Below, piece by piece: positions 34,056 to 44,678 of a DNA stretch of 64,000 nucleotides. Both the position numbers and the translations under genes were made by a program. The stretch lies in the NCBI GenBank assembly GCA_024196135.1, contig JAMQCK010000038.1, positions 570 to 64,569 of the forward strand, written 5' to 3'. Each line of letters begins with the position of its first letter. Positions within the stretch are counted from its first letter, which is position 1. Below the pieces are notes generated by a model that did not search any database, was not told where the DNA came from, and saw only the letters and a list, made by a program, of their open reading frames with translations. The stretch comes from Pleurotus ostreatus/Saccharomyces cerevisiae fusant. Taxonomy: Eukaryota > Opisthokonta.

Positions 34056-34422
34056 ATGGAGAACCCACACGCTGAGCGTCAAGCTGCGTTGCTGCAGCGT
34101 ATCCTGAAGAACGTGGTGCGCCACCTCCACTCATTAGACATCTGCTGCAAGCTCACAGCGGATCGATAGTCCAAGTGCAATGAAGCCTTCCATGAGGTCA
34201 ATACGTGTATGGATGTGAGTATCGCATCTGAGAGGGGGAACATATGGTGGAAGAGCGAGACGCTAGTGAGGGAGGTGCAAGGCATTCTGATCACCTTCGC
34301 AGGAGATCATCCGCGCGAATGCTCCTGTAAAGACGGCTGCTGAGCTGGCGATGAAGTATAAAAGAAATGTTCTCTACAACGCCAATCTGGAGGCTAGCGG
34401 TGACCCAAAGGCCCGACCTTGA
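34056..34422 (+). CDS. DAD4: DASH/Dam1 complex subunit Dad4
   Basis: Three small exons, 34056-34115, 34170-34214 and 34303-34422, are in phase and give only 74 residues. Dad4 is one of the ten small subunits of the DASH ring that couples kinetochores to microtubules. The start MENPHAERQAALLQRILKNV matches the invariant MENPH start of the family. The middle exon SKCNEAFHEVNTCMD and the last exon EIIRANAPVKTAAELAMKYK, with NVLYNANLEAS after it, continue the single amphipathic helix. Size (about 72 residues in yeast) and the two-intron layout fit. Introns are 54 and 88 bp. I saw no frame problem. Confidence 0.93.
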
Positions 34423-34633
34423 TGATGCGAGGGAATGAACGACATGTCATTGTATGTTATGCTGATGCTTTCGCGGCCTATACCTGTAATCATTCTTTGG
34501 TGAGCTCTTCGCCCAAGAACTCCTGTTAACGCTCTCATACTGCTTCAGATGAATTTTAACTATACAACGTAATAGGTGTACAACAAGTCTTCAAGCCACC
34601 GTTTCTTTGCTACGTATCCGAGCCCGCGATCCT

Positions 34634-35206
34634 TTACTGCACCGGCCAGCTCTGCCTGCCCGCATCAGGGTCCTGCTGCCAGATTGAACCGTACTTCGAG
34701 CGCACGATCTCCTGCCGATCTGTCGCAATCCACGAGTCGTCCGATCCCGTGTTATACATCGCAAGCTGCTTCCCGTCCCCGCTCAGCACCATCACACTGA
34801 CCGTCGACGCCCCCAGCAAACCCGCAATCCCAGATGCGCTCAAATACATCCCCAGCACGCCCTCGTCCTTCACGTTCTTGTAGTCCCCGTACGCGATGGG
34901 GATGGACGTCTTGCTAAACGCGTCGACAAGCGCGAGTGCGGCCTCGGGCCCGCGGCTGCCGACGGAGAGCGTCCCGCTGAGGATCTTGGCGGCGATCTTG
35001 AGGAACTCGTAGAGGTCGCGGATGGTGACGAGCGCCTCGGGGAGCTCGCCGAGCATGGTGACGGCCTTGAGCTCCTCGACGCCGACGAGCAGCAGGCCGA
35101 TGTCGGTGATGAAGTCGACGATGGCCCAGTCGGGGTTGAGGGAGGCCATGACATAGATCTTCTGGCCGGAGCCGTTGGCCATGTACACGCTCTGGCTAGC
35201 ACCCAT
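34634..35206 (-). CDS. Hypothetical 190-residue protein with N-myristoylation-like start
   Basis: A single-exon frame from MGASQSVYMANGSGQKIYVM to a stop at 34634 encodes 190 residues. I do not recognise it. The MGxxxS start is a myristoylation-like context. A hydrophobic helical stretch runs through DFITDIGLLLVGVEELKAVT and LYEFLKIAAKILSGTLSVGS. A glycine-containing hydrophobic block SASGIAGLLGASTVSVMVLS follows, and the C-terminal part SDDSWIATDRQEIVRSKYGS is polar. There is an intron candidate just upstream in the 5' untranslated region (donor near 35220), and AT-rich promoter sequence (CTTTTATACG) near 35334. The absence of introns in the coding part is notable among its neighbours. Function unknown. 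Confidence 0.6.
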   Translation of the reverse strand: MGASQSVYMANGSGQKIYVMASLNPDWAIVDFITDIGLLLVGVEELKAVTMLGELPEALVTIRDLYEFLKIAAKILSGTLSVGSRGPEAALALVDAFSKTSIPIAYGDYKNVKDEGVLGMYLSASGIAGLLGASTVSVMVLSGDGKQLAMYNTGSDDSWIATDRQEIVRSKYGSIWQQDPDAGRQSWPVQ

Positions 35207-36088
35207 GGTGGTTGTTCTGCGTCTCGGTGAGCTTCACTACTTCGCGTGAGGAACAGGGATAATACGCACATGTGGTGATGTGGGGAAGCTGCGTATCCCT
35301 GAGGATGCTGGGGACGACCCTCATCTCGTCCAGCTTTTATACGAAGGCCTCTCCCCAGCGCTGACAAGGATGCGCTGCCGGCCCGGAGATGGGCAACTGG
35401 GCAAGCTCGGCGCAGTGATCTGGCCGCACGACTCGGACAGGATGAACGGTCGGTGATTTCTGAAGACGGTACGTCTGCCTCTTGCTGCTATTCGTCCTAC
35501 CGACAATCCTGAGAACTGCGAGCAGAGCTTGGAAGTCAGCGCTGTCGATATATGAATGCATGTCCGGCAGTACATCATTCCCGTTGACATTGGTGTGCCG
35601 CAGCAGCTTGGAAGATGTCCCAAGCCCAATTACTGAGCAGGCAAAATACGTGTATACGCTATCGAGCGCAAGACCAATGCCACTCGAGGCTGATATATGA
35701 GCAGGCGGTGCGAGTCGGGTGGGCCTGGTGAGCGCATAGCATCACAGCTGCAGTAGAAGTTGATTAGCTGTTCTGATTAGGATGCTCAAGCCGAGATCGG
35801 TACCAAACCTTCTCTCTAGTCGGTCCGCCAGAAAGCGCTCAGGGTATGCTCACCGTGCATAGATGAATCGATGACTGCTCAAGCTTACGAATGGTGTCCT
35901 CTTCGCTAAGTGTCGCTCCGATGTGCTCGGTGTCGCGCCACCCCCTAATTCCCGTGACCGTGTTTTTCATGTGACCTCGGCTCCGAGCTCGATCACTCCA
36001 ACGGACGAATAGTCACTGTTAGACTCTTCGTCACCGACCACCACCTCCAGGATAACCCCTGCCTCACGCTCATTATTTATTGCCCGCC
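35207..36088. promoter_or_regulatory. Divergent promoter region between the myristoylated unknown and RNR2
   Basis: About 880 bp with no supportable exon, upstream of both flanking genes. No ACGCGT element, the usual S-phase site for ribonucleotide reductase genes in yeasts, was found here. Confidence 0.45.
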
Positions 36089-37472
36089 ATGTACACAGAC
36101 CAAGTAAGACCCCATGAGCTACTCTCATCGCTGCTCTGACCACCTCCCAGATGAATGAATCTATGCGAACCCTCTCCGTGGACGATAAGGATACCGACAA
36201 ATACGCCGATGAGGTTCCCTGCAAAGACGCAGACGCAAGCTACTCAGCGAGTAGCGCAAACTTTACTCCAGAAGGTGCTTCGTTCGCTGCTGGCCATTTT
36301 CCTTGCTGATTACGGAGCAGAAGACGAACCACTCCTGCGAGAGTCGCAACGGCGCTTTGTACTTTTTCCTATCCAGTATGACGATGTACGCTCCCCTAGC
36401 CCTTTCGATTTATATTTCCGCCGCTCACAGGTCGACAGATATGGGCTATGTATAAACAAGCTCAAGCATCCTTCTGGACGTCGGAGGAAATCACACTCGC
36501 GTACGACATGCGTGATTGGTCGGAACGACTGAACGACAACGAACGCCATTTCATCAAGCACGTCCTGGCCTTCTTCGCCGCCTCCGATGGGATTGTCAAC
36601 GAGAACCTCGTCGAGCGTTTTTCCAACGAGGTTCAGGCAGCTGAGGCGCGCTGCTTCTACGGCTTTCAGATAATGATGGAGAACATACACTCGGAAACCT
36701 ACTCTTTACTCATCGACACCTACATCAAGGACCCTCAGGAGCGAGACCTCCTCTTCGCTGCCATCGAGACAATTCCGTGCATCAAGCGCAAGGCGGACTG
36801 GGCGCTTAGATGGATCTCTGACAAATCATCGACGTTCGCGGAACGACTCGTGGCGTTCGCCGCTGTGGAAGGGATATTCTTCTCTGGGTCCTTCGCCGCT
36901 ATCTTCTGGCTGAAGAAGCGCGGGCTTATGCCTGGTCTCACCTTCTCCAACGAGCTCATCAGTCGCGACGAAGGCATGCACACCGAGTTTGCCTGCCTCC
37001 TATTTTCCCATTTGCGACATCGTCCCCACCCTTCTGTTGTACGAAGAATAGTAAAGGAGGCAGTCGCCATCGAGCAAGAGTTCCTTTCTGGTACGTCGAC
37101 TTCGGTGTTCGTTCCTGTGTTCGTCTCATCGTGATATCTGCAGATGCCCTTCCCGTCTCCTTAATTGGCATGAACGCCGCCCTCATGCGACAATACATAG
37201 AATTCGTCGCCGACCGGCTGTTATACAGCCTAGGACAGGACAAGATCTACAATGCTACCAACCCCTTCGATTTCATGGATATGATCTCGCTGCAAGGGAA
37301 GACCAATTTCTTCGAGAAGCGGGTCTCGGAGTACGCCAAAGCCAACGTGCAGCAGTCGGCGTCTGCGGGACAGTCCCGGGCAGCGAGCGCATGGTGAGTG
37401 CACTACATAGCAGCTTTCACCTCGTCTTGCTGACAGCTTGTCAGTAACTTTACCATGGACGAGGATTTTTGA
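36089..37472 (+). CDS. RNR2: Ribonucleotide reductase small subunit (R2)
   Basis: The model has a tiny first exon, 36089-36103 (MYTDQ), then 36151-36271, an exon from 36321 to about 36384, a long exon from about 36440, a further exon from about 37143 to 37394, and a last exon NFTMDEDF with stop at 37470-37472. R2 carries the di-iron tyrosyl radical that starts reduction of ribonucleoside diphosphates. The ligands and radical site are in place: [13 protein letters not shown] (Asp), ENIHSETYS (Glu, His and radical Tyr), [13 protein letters not shown] (Glu) and [11 protein letters not shown] (Glu, His). The acidic-aromatic C-terminus (FTMDEDF) that docks on the large subunit is present on the last exon. 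The N-terminus (exons 1-2) is the least certain part. Confidence 0.92.
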
Positions 37473-37727
37473 GCAGTTATGCTCAGACCTAACGGCGACG
37501 CTGCAGAGAAGTGCAGGTCGCGAAGAACCCCTACTCTAGACTTGTATACTTGGCCTTGCATGCGGAATCCCTACTCTATAACCACATACTATTCAGGAAT
37601 GCAAACAAACCTCCAATGATGTGTTTTGCGCGGGAGAGACGCAGACGCATGCAAGAATGAAGTTCAGCAAAAATACAGACGTAGTGAAAACAATGGTTAG
37701 TAGCGATAGTACAGAAGAGATAACGCT

Positions 37728-38902
37728 CATCGCTTGATCCTTTTGGGCTGCGTGTGTTTTCTTGGGCCAGAGTAAGATCCTGAGCCCGACAGCATGTTCC
37801 GCTTCTTAGACGTCCGAGCATAGTGGGCGAGTACCCACTCGCGCTCGGACTCAGTCTGCTCGATCGTCCCTTGCCGTATCTCGTACGCTGCACCGAGAGT
37901 CAGTGTCGTTGAAATATCGGAGACAAGGTAGACTCACGCTTCATCTGGAATCGTGGGCCGACTTCGGCGAGTTGAACCTCTTTGCCATGCTTCACGAAGA
38001 CATGGTGGCTGGAAAGGTATCGTGAGCATACAGAAGAGTCCGAGCCGATAGATATGACGCACCGGAAAGCGATAAAGTCATCCTCGTTGGCGAAAGTCAT
38101 CACCCGCTTGCTGTCCTCCTTCGGCACGGGGAAGAGGTATTTCAGCACGTCGCGTATTCGGTGACCGAGCTGGGACGAGAAATTGTCGAAGATGAGATGG
38201 GGGTATTGCTCGGAGACGGTCGACTCCTTGTACGATGCAATGTCATGGCGGAGGAGGACGTTGTTCAGGGTGAAGAACACCGTGGGCCCGTGGGGGAAGT
38301 GGGAGACGATCATAGCATCCGGGACGCCTCGATGCTCGTGCAGGACTATCAGGTCCGTGACGTCGTTGGCGCGACATGCATCTGCGAGCTCTTTGACGAC
38401 GTAGTTTCCGCGGTTGATACGATGGGCGTTGGGAAAGACCAGGCGCATTTCCTGGACGGTGTCAGTGATCGGGCGGGGTATAGCGAGGGGGAACACACCT
38501 TCGCGAACTGCAACAGCTTCGAGCTGGGGTCTCGGGACGTGGTGATGACAATTTTCGGATCCTGAATACCCACTCTTGAGTACTCGTTGTCAATGTGTGT
38601 GGAGGGCTCTGTGCGGTTCCCCTCAGCATGCGTCCAATACGAGCAACACCAAAGCGCACCTTCTTGCGCATCATCATACGCCAAATCCTTTCCCATGCTC
38701 TTCGCATCCTTCTTCAGCTCGGTGGGGAGCGGCTTCCCGCTCGCGAGCGCATCCTTCAACTGCTGCTTGCGCTCATAGGTCTGGCGCTCCTGCGCTTCTA
38801 GGGATTTGGCGTAGACATATTGCCGCCTCTCGCGTACTTGTCGTCTAATCTGTAAGGAGTTGCAGATGCGTTATTCTCGCAACAGTGTAACGAACATACC
38901 AT
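37728..38902 (-). CDS. IMP4: U3 snoRNP Brix-domain protein Imp4
   Basis: Imp4 is a Brix-domain part of the small-subunit processome that guides U3 snoRNA to pre-18S rRNA. The coding sequence begins with an exon holding only the ATG (38902-38900) followed by a GTATGT donor. The next exon starts at 38849 and adds [20 protein letters not shown], matching the MIRRQ start of the family. The Brix domain follows: [60 protein letters not shown], and [17 protein letters not shown]. The C-terminus [20 protein letters not shown] ... GPRFQMKPYEIRQGT and a basic tail ending KRIKR complete it, with stop at 37728. It is convergent with RNR2, the stops being 255 bp apart. Confidence 0.93.
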
Positions 38903-39237
38903 TGTGATCGTTGGGGGGAGAACGAGCCGTAGGTTGCATGTGGCGTTCGCCAGTCCTTGCGAGCCGCCGATCAATTTTATGGCTGATCCGGCTCGATCCC
39001 CGAGTTGGACTTCGTCGCGGAAAGAGCCTGCCAGTAAGTTCACACTCGCGCTCCCTTGGTCTCGTACCTTGCGTTGACTCATTCGTCGAGGGAGAGGCAA
39101 AGTCATAGATGATATACGAGAAGCAATAGCAGACATTACGACACGGATAACTAGCGAAAACAATGGGACAGACAAAATGCAACGACAAGAACAAGGCCAC
39201 TCTTTGAGACCAAGGTGCCAATATCAACCGGGGGGGT
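38903..39237. promoter_or_regulatory. Upstream region of IMP4
   Basis: 335 bp between two minus-strand genes. Apart from promoter and 3' untranslated sequence nothing was recognised. Confidence 0.4.
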
Positions 39238-41094
39238 TTACACGACGAGAATTGACGCTCCTCCATCAGCAGTTATCCTCCGACGCGTACGCGTGATGAG
39301 GTATCGGCGGCCAAATTGCTCGAGCTTCGGTGTTGATTCGTTGGATTTGGGACCTCCAAAGACACCCAACGCAGACGGCGCCAGCACGATAGCTTCGCCA
39401 GTCTGTATATCGGGTGTCAGTCACAGACGAAGAAGAATGAAGTTGAGTCTATTTTTCTTACCTTGAGGCGCACGATCTTGTCAAAGGCGTCGCTGCCAGC
39501 GAAGTCGGCGGAGACATGATCGCAGACGTGGGCCCACCATGATGGAGAGGAGAAGCGGTGGAGTATAGCCACGCTGCAGAGATCGAGTAGGACTGGCGGT
39601 ACGACGGTGGGCTCTGTGAGGACGCATCAGATGGACTAAAGTATATACAGAAAGCAGAAATTCTCACCCTGCGTGCTGATGATCACTCGCAGGCCGTGAT
39701 GGCGTTGCTCGCGGATGAGCGTAAGCAGCGACTTCGTCAGGCCGGAGGAAGCCTTGTGCGTAGACAGGTACTGCGAGTCATGGTCATGAGCCAAAGAACA
39801 AGGTGGATCAAAGGAGATACGTACCTTGTGCGCCTCGTCAACGAGAAGTACCTTGCCCGTGCCGACGTCCGCGCGAATGAATAGTCGGTTGACGATCTCG
39901 AATAGGCTGCATGCAGAGCCCGAGTCGATGAAGAGATCAGATAGGTCGACAATGGTGAGCTGGCCCGCCGCGAAGCGATCCTGCTGCTCAGCGACTTCCT
40001 TCGGCTTTACCGTCATGAACGCGTTCAGGATCGACATGCGCTGTTCCAGGCCGGCAAGTTGAGCTGGATTGAACGTCTTCTTGTGAACATCTAGCTGCGT
40101 CTTGAAGGCAGAGAACGTGAACTTCGAACCGAGAGTGCGAAGTATGGACTGAAAGATCGAGATGAGTTGGCGAGCCATGGGACGATGAACGATGAGCCAC
40201 TAACCAAGATAATTTGGATGTACAAGGGTGCGCCCTCGGCACCACCAACTGCCATCATGCTTAATATCGCGGCCGCGTCGAGCTCGGTCTCCGTAAGCAG
40301 CAGAGGAAGGACGGTGATGTTCTTGCCCAGAGGGGCATAGAGGGCCTTCATGCGATCGAGCGACGACGGCGAGACGAAGACCTTGATCTTCGGTGGCGTA
40401 ACGCCCGCGATGGTCGACGACCCGATCGACGCGGCCTCGCACGGGTGCGCACTAGCACCAGCTTCGCCATAGTGTAGAACGAGGCCGGAAAGAGGCTTTG
40501 CGAGGGAGCCAATTTCGGGAACCTTTGCGATAAACATGTTCTCCAGCAGCACCGATACGGTGTGGGACTTGCCCGCTCCTACAATGGCTTAGCGACGTTA
40601 ACAAACCTGACTTTAGGGTATGCTTACCTTGCACGCCACAAATAATGGCCGACAACGGTGCGTTCTGTATCAAGGAGAAGGAGCTAAGTATGATTTGTGA
40701 TAGAGGCAGAGGTACGGACCGTGTTGACATAAATTCTCGGATCGAGGGAAGTTCCCACTCTGCTTTTGTCACTGACATTGATGTCAGTGGCGGGGGGAAA
40801 GGTGGCTGCAGTGAGCGTCACTTACTGCGTCGAGACGATGCTACCGAACACGCCATACTGAGTAGAGCGCGTAGCAAAGTCGCCGGTATCGAATGCATCG
40901 CGCGTGATAAGCGGCGCTGTGTCCAAGTCGTGATCAGGCTTGGAGGTTTTATCGATATCGTCATTATCGAGTGCATGGGTCGACAAAAGGGAAAACTCCT
41001 AGTCAGGAACTATGATCAGTGATCATCCCAAAGGGAGTGAGACGGAGCGTGCCTTCACTTCCCCTGCGGCAGCCATCTCCTTCATGTTCAACAT
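39238..41094 (-). CDS. P-loop ATPase of unknown function (HerA/FtsK-like)
   Basis: Several exons run from about 41094 (MLNMKEMAAAGEVK) to a TAA at 39238-39240. A first segment has EFSLLSTHALDNDDIDKTSK and TRSTQYGVFGSIVSTQ. The P-loop follows LDPRIYVNT and is NAPLSAIICGVQGAGKSHTV, that is GxxGxGKS. The Walker B is GKVLLVDEAHKYL. Between them lie KIKVFVSPSSLDRMKALYAP and AGQLTIVDLSDLFIDSGSAC. After Walker B come LTKSLLTLIREQRHHGLRVI and STQEPTVVPPVLLDLCSVAI with HRFSS. A Gln after Ser-Thr and the HRF element resemble HerA/VirD4-type ATPases that act on nucleic acid or protein translocation; this comparison is inference. Many Agaricomycetes have such genes in several copies. Exon edges near 40790 and 41050 are approximate. 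Confidence 0.7.
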
Positions 41095-41692
41095 TTTGGC
41101 GGGCGAAGGATGGGATGCAACAAGAGGGAAAGAGCGGTGGGCCGAGCGTAGAAGAGCCGCCGGAATTTAAGTACTAATGACTTGCTTCTTTATCGATTCA
41201 CCGTGCAGGCGTGCTTGCCTTGCAGCATCCCCGCCCGCTTCTAGGTGGTGAAGATCGTTGTGTGCCGCTGTAGAACCGCATTGGCGTACACGTTATAGGG
41301 CTTCACTACGGGCCTACGAAGCAATTCTGGGCGCTAAAATCTCGGGAGTCAGTGGAACAGCGCGCTACAGCGTCCCTGGTTTTCGAAGTTTATTAGGGAC
41401 GGTTGTTGCAGCAATTGACACCCAAGGTGCAAAAGCGGACATTAAGACCGTAGATCGACAACGTGTACCTGGATCTTCGAGTAGACTGAGAGCAGTGGTA
41501 GTACTTCGTTGGCATAGTCGTGTACAAGGCGAAGGGATCAGAGTGGATGGCACTGACCACAATGCCATGAGAGGCAAGTTGAAGTTGATTGATCTCGTGA
41601 TTGTTGCCGATCAGATCATCCATCAGACGCTTAGACCGGCTCATTACATCGTTGGCGATCACCTTTTCCAACATCAACACCGTCGCGTCCTC
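41095..41692. promoter_or_regulatory. Divergent promoter region between the ATPase and RRP8 genes
   Basis: About 600 bp between two divergent starts. The plus-strand frame stays open upstream of the RRP8 start back to 41258, but its composition is not coding-like there. Confidence 0.45.
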
Positions 41693-43123
41693 ATGCCGCT
41701 GTTCGACATCCCAGGCTGGTCGGTGCCCAGTGAGCCCGTCTCTGAAATGTCTCCGAATACGAAGAAGCGCAAGCGGCACTCCGATGCCAGCGAACCTCAC
41801 GCCAATCTTGACAAACTCGTGGAACACCTCAAAACAGCCGCCACGAATGATCCTACTACGAGCCCTCAGGCTCGCTCCTTCCTCGAGACGCGCGCACAGA
41901 AGAAGAAAGAGAAGAAGGCGAAGGCGCACGAAGCGAAGAAGGAGCGCATCTCCTTACCCAAGCCGTTGCACAAGGCAACGCATGAGGAGGCGTCTACACG
42001 TCCTCACAAGAAGATGAAAAGTGCGCCTCCTGCAGATACACCCGATGCAGCTGTCGCTGAGGTAGCCTCTTCGTCTACGAAGCCCGCGAGCAGCAAAGGA
42101 AAGAACAAGCGCACGGCTCCCACACGCACCTCTCCCAAGCTGGACGTCGACGACGCACCCTCCGAAAGCTCCTCAAGTGGCTCTCTCACCACTCTGCAGA
42201 AAGCCATGCGGGACAGTCTCGACGGCGCTCGATTTAGGTATGAAACACGTTGCGCGTTGCTGTATCCTCGCTTACTAGGTTACGTCGCAGGCTGATCAAC
42301 GAAACCTTGTACAAAAATGCCAGTGAACGCGCCAAAGGAATGATGCAGGAGGATCCTCGCATGTTTGAAGATGTGCGTGCTAAACCTCCGAGTGCCTTTT
42401 GCGTACTGACGCACGCGTACTAGTATCATGCAGGCTTCCGTCGTCAGGTCCAATCATGGCCGACGAACCCTGTGAACCACTACATCGCCACCCTCTCCCG
42501 TTATCCCCCACGCACCGTCATTGCAGATCTCGGCTGTGGTGACGGCGCCCTTGCTCGCGCTCTGGTGCCCAAGAGCTTCACCGTATTGTCGTTCGACCTG
42601 GTGTCGGACGGTGGCTATGTCGTGGCGGCGGACACTTGCAGTCATGTACCGCTACCAGGCTCCGAGGGCACTGAAGGCGAGAAGTCTGCGGGGGAAGGTC
42701 AGATTGTCGATGTGGTTGTCTGCGCCCTGAGCTTGATGAGTACGAACTGGCCGGGGTGCATCCGGGAAGCTTGGAGAATGTTGAAGGAAGGGTACGCGCC
42801 TTTGTTCTTTCGTTGAGGTGGCGACGCTTACTCTTAATGCAGAGGGGAGTTGAAAGTTGCCGAAGTGACAAGTCGCTTTACGGATGTCGATCGTTTCATT
42901 GCCTTGCTGGGCGCCATAGGTTTCAAGCTGAAGTCCAAGGTACTCACCGTTATCTTCTGTCCATAGTCGCGCGCTTACCGAGCTCGTCCAGGACGATAGC
43001 AACTCGCATTTTATGCTCTTTGAGTTCAAGAAGGTCGCGCGGAAATGGAAGACAGAGAAAGATTGGCAGGCTATCCTGGCCAAGGGGGAGCTATTGAAGC
43101 CGTGCGAATACAAGAGGAGATGA
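41693..43123 (+). CDS. RRP8: 25S rRNA adenine-N1 methyltransferase Rrp8
   Basis: Rrp8 is a nucleolar SAM-dependent methyltransferase that makes m1A in helix 25.1 of large-subunit rRNA. I start at 41693, because MPLFDIPGWSVP fits the conserved N-terminus of fungal Rrp8; MSPNTKKRKRHSD at 41747 is the alternative. The N-terminal third is basic and disordered. The catalytic part begins SLDGARF-RLINETLYKNAS (exon joint) and has FRRQVQSWPTNPVNHYIATL. The SAM motif is VIADLGCGDGALAR, followed by VLSFDLVS, VDVVVCALSLMSTNW and CIREAWRMLKEG. The C-terminus is EVTSRFTDVDRFIALLGAIG, FMLFEFKK and LLKPCEYKRR plus stop at 43121-43123. About five exons; the 3' end is clean. Confidence 0.93.
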
Positions 43124-44678
43124 TAGTAGCTGTTGAGTCGCAATGCCAGCACCCGCCGAGCGTTGCTCGTCATCTAAAGCTTCAACACGAGTGCGACGAT
43201 GGTTAATGTTACTGAATGACCATTCAAGCGGGATCGGTGTCGTCGAGTATGCGTGAGGGGTTTTTCCAATTACTTCGCCTCATAATGTGCAACTCCCGCG
43301 GTCACTGCCCGGCTCGCTAAGATGACGCTACAGCCTGACCTCAGTAAGTCCCACCTCGCTCTGATAGGTGCGCCATTCTTGTCTTCCGAACCACCATCCT
43401 CCGAATTCACTGTTTTCCGAATGCTTTGACACAGTTATCAGATTACGTCGAGTATTCGGAAAACCGTGCAGATATCTGGACGCCGTCTCTATTCCTGCGC
43501 CCGCTTGCTCCCCGTCTCCGAACATACGGACGTAGAACGCAGAGAGGATAAATAACATGAGAAGGGTTTGCTCCGGTCGGCTATGTGCGGACGCTTGACG
43601 TCGCTTCGCCGCATGAGTCGTCGCAGCGCCCATGTCGGCTGGTCCTATCTAGAAAGCACTCCCACGCCACCGCCTCCGAATTGCTCGACTTCAGCTCATC
43701 GAGACTCACGCATCCATGCCTTCAGACCACGCATGCTCACTCGATTCCTCCGAATGCGCGGGTCCCATCCTCAGCGGTCGGTCTTACGAATGGGGGGTGA
43801 GCGGGATAGCCGACATCGAGACCCGGCGAGCGCAAGTCCCAAGCAGGCCTCGACAACATTGTAGGGCGTCACGGGTCACGGTTTATGTTGTTGAGCTCAA
43901 GATCTTGCTCGGATGTCAGGGAAGCTGGCGGTCCCGGTCGAGTTCATCCCTACGCAGCTTCCTAGCCGCGGGGACCGCATTCCTTCATTATACGGGGAGC
44001 CGACACTGAGTGCGGATGCGCTTCTCCTGCGCCTCAACATAGGTCTTCCATCGGCTGTCGTCGCGCCGCGACCGCAGGAGCAGTGCCGCAAGCCACTGTA
44101 ACTTTGTATGCGCAGCGAGCTCGCTGATCTCCTCGCACAATTTGGGTCGAGAACGAATGAATATTCCGAATACGCCCTCCGCCGACGACTGCAAACTGCT
44201 AGGTCCAATTCTTACTCCTCAACGTATGTTTAGCGGCAATTGTGCCACTACGATCTGCGTTCTGTGCGGCGGGATCCAAGACGCCGCAGTGGATGTTGCC
44301 GATACCGCTTGCAATCCGAAGAAATGGCCGCGCTAGGGATCGGGGGAAGACGAGAGCTAATAGCGCTTTCAGGAATACCGCAGAGGACGGCATCCACCGT
44401 CCGCCACCCAGTCGGGCCATCGGTGGAGACTGAACAAGGCGAGGGAGCTGTTCGCAGTTGTGAGCCCGCAGGGGCTTCGAGCGCTGAGCACTCACAGGGT
44501 GTATTGACGTATGCGAGTCATGGGGGCGGCGCAGAGGGGGGCATTCCGAATGCATGTCCTATTCGTGCGTTGTACTGTACAACATCCTGAGTGCTCTATT
44601 AACCCGGTTTTAGTCTATGAGTACATGCGCTGCCAGCAAAGCGGCAAAGTTAGACGAGGCCGTAGCTCGTGAATCCCA
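43124..44678. other. Gene-free 1.5-kb region rich in a TCCGAA motif
   Basis: No exon, RNA gene or intact transposon was recognised. The word TCCGAA occurs many times between 43384 and 44550, often as TCCGAAT. A 10-bp perfect inverted repeat, TTTTCCGAAT / ATTCGGAAAA, lies at 43413-43422 and 43454-43463. The region separates two convergent genes and may be a relic of a mobile element, but I see no terminal inverted repeats or target-site duplications. Confidence 0.5.
43413..43463. repeat. 10-bp inverted repeat around a 31-bp loop
   Basis: TTTTCCGAAT at 43413-43422 is the exact reverse complement of ATTCGGAAAA at 43454-43463. The stem has ten pairs and the 31-bp loop contains TGACACAGTTATCAGATTAC. 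Confidence 0.7.

Noticed and set aside
41258..41692. Extension of the RRP8 frame upstream to 41258
   Set aside because: The frame is open but its composition is not coding-like, and the conserved MPLFDIPGWSVP start lies at 41693.
43328..44590. Several frames of about 100 codons in the TCCGAA-rich region
   Set aside because: They overlap on both strands, show no conserved motif and carry the repeated word in all frames.
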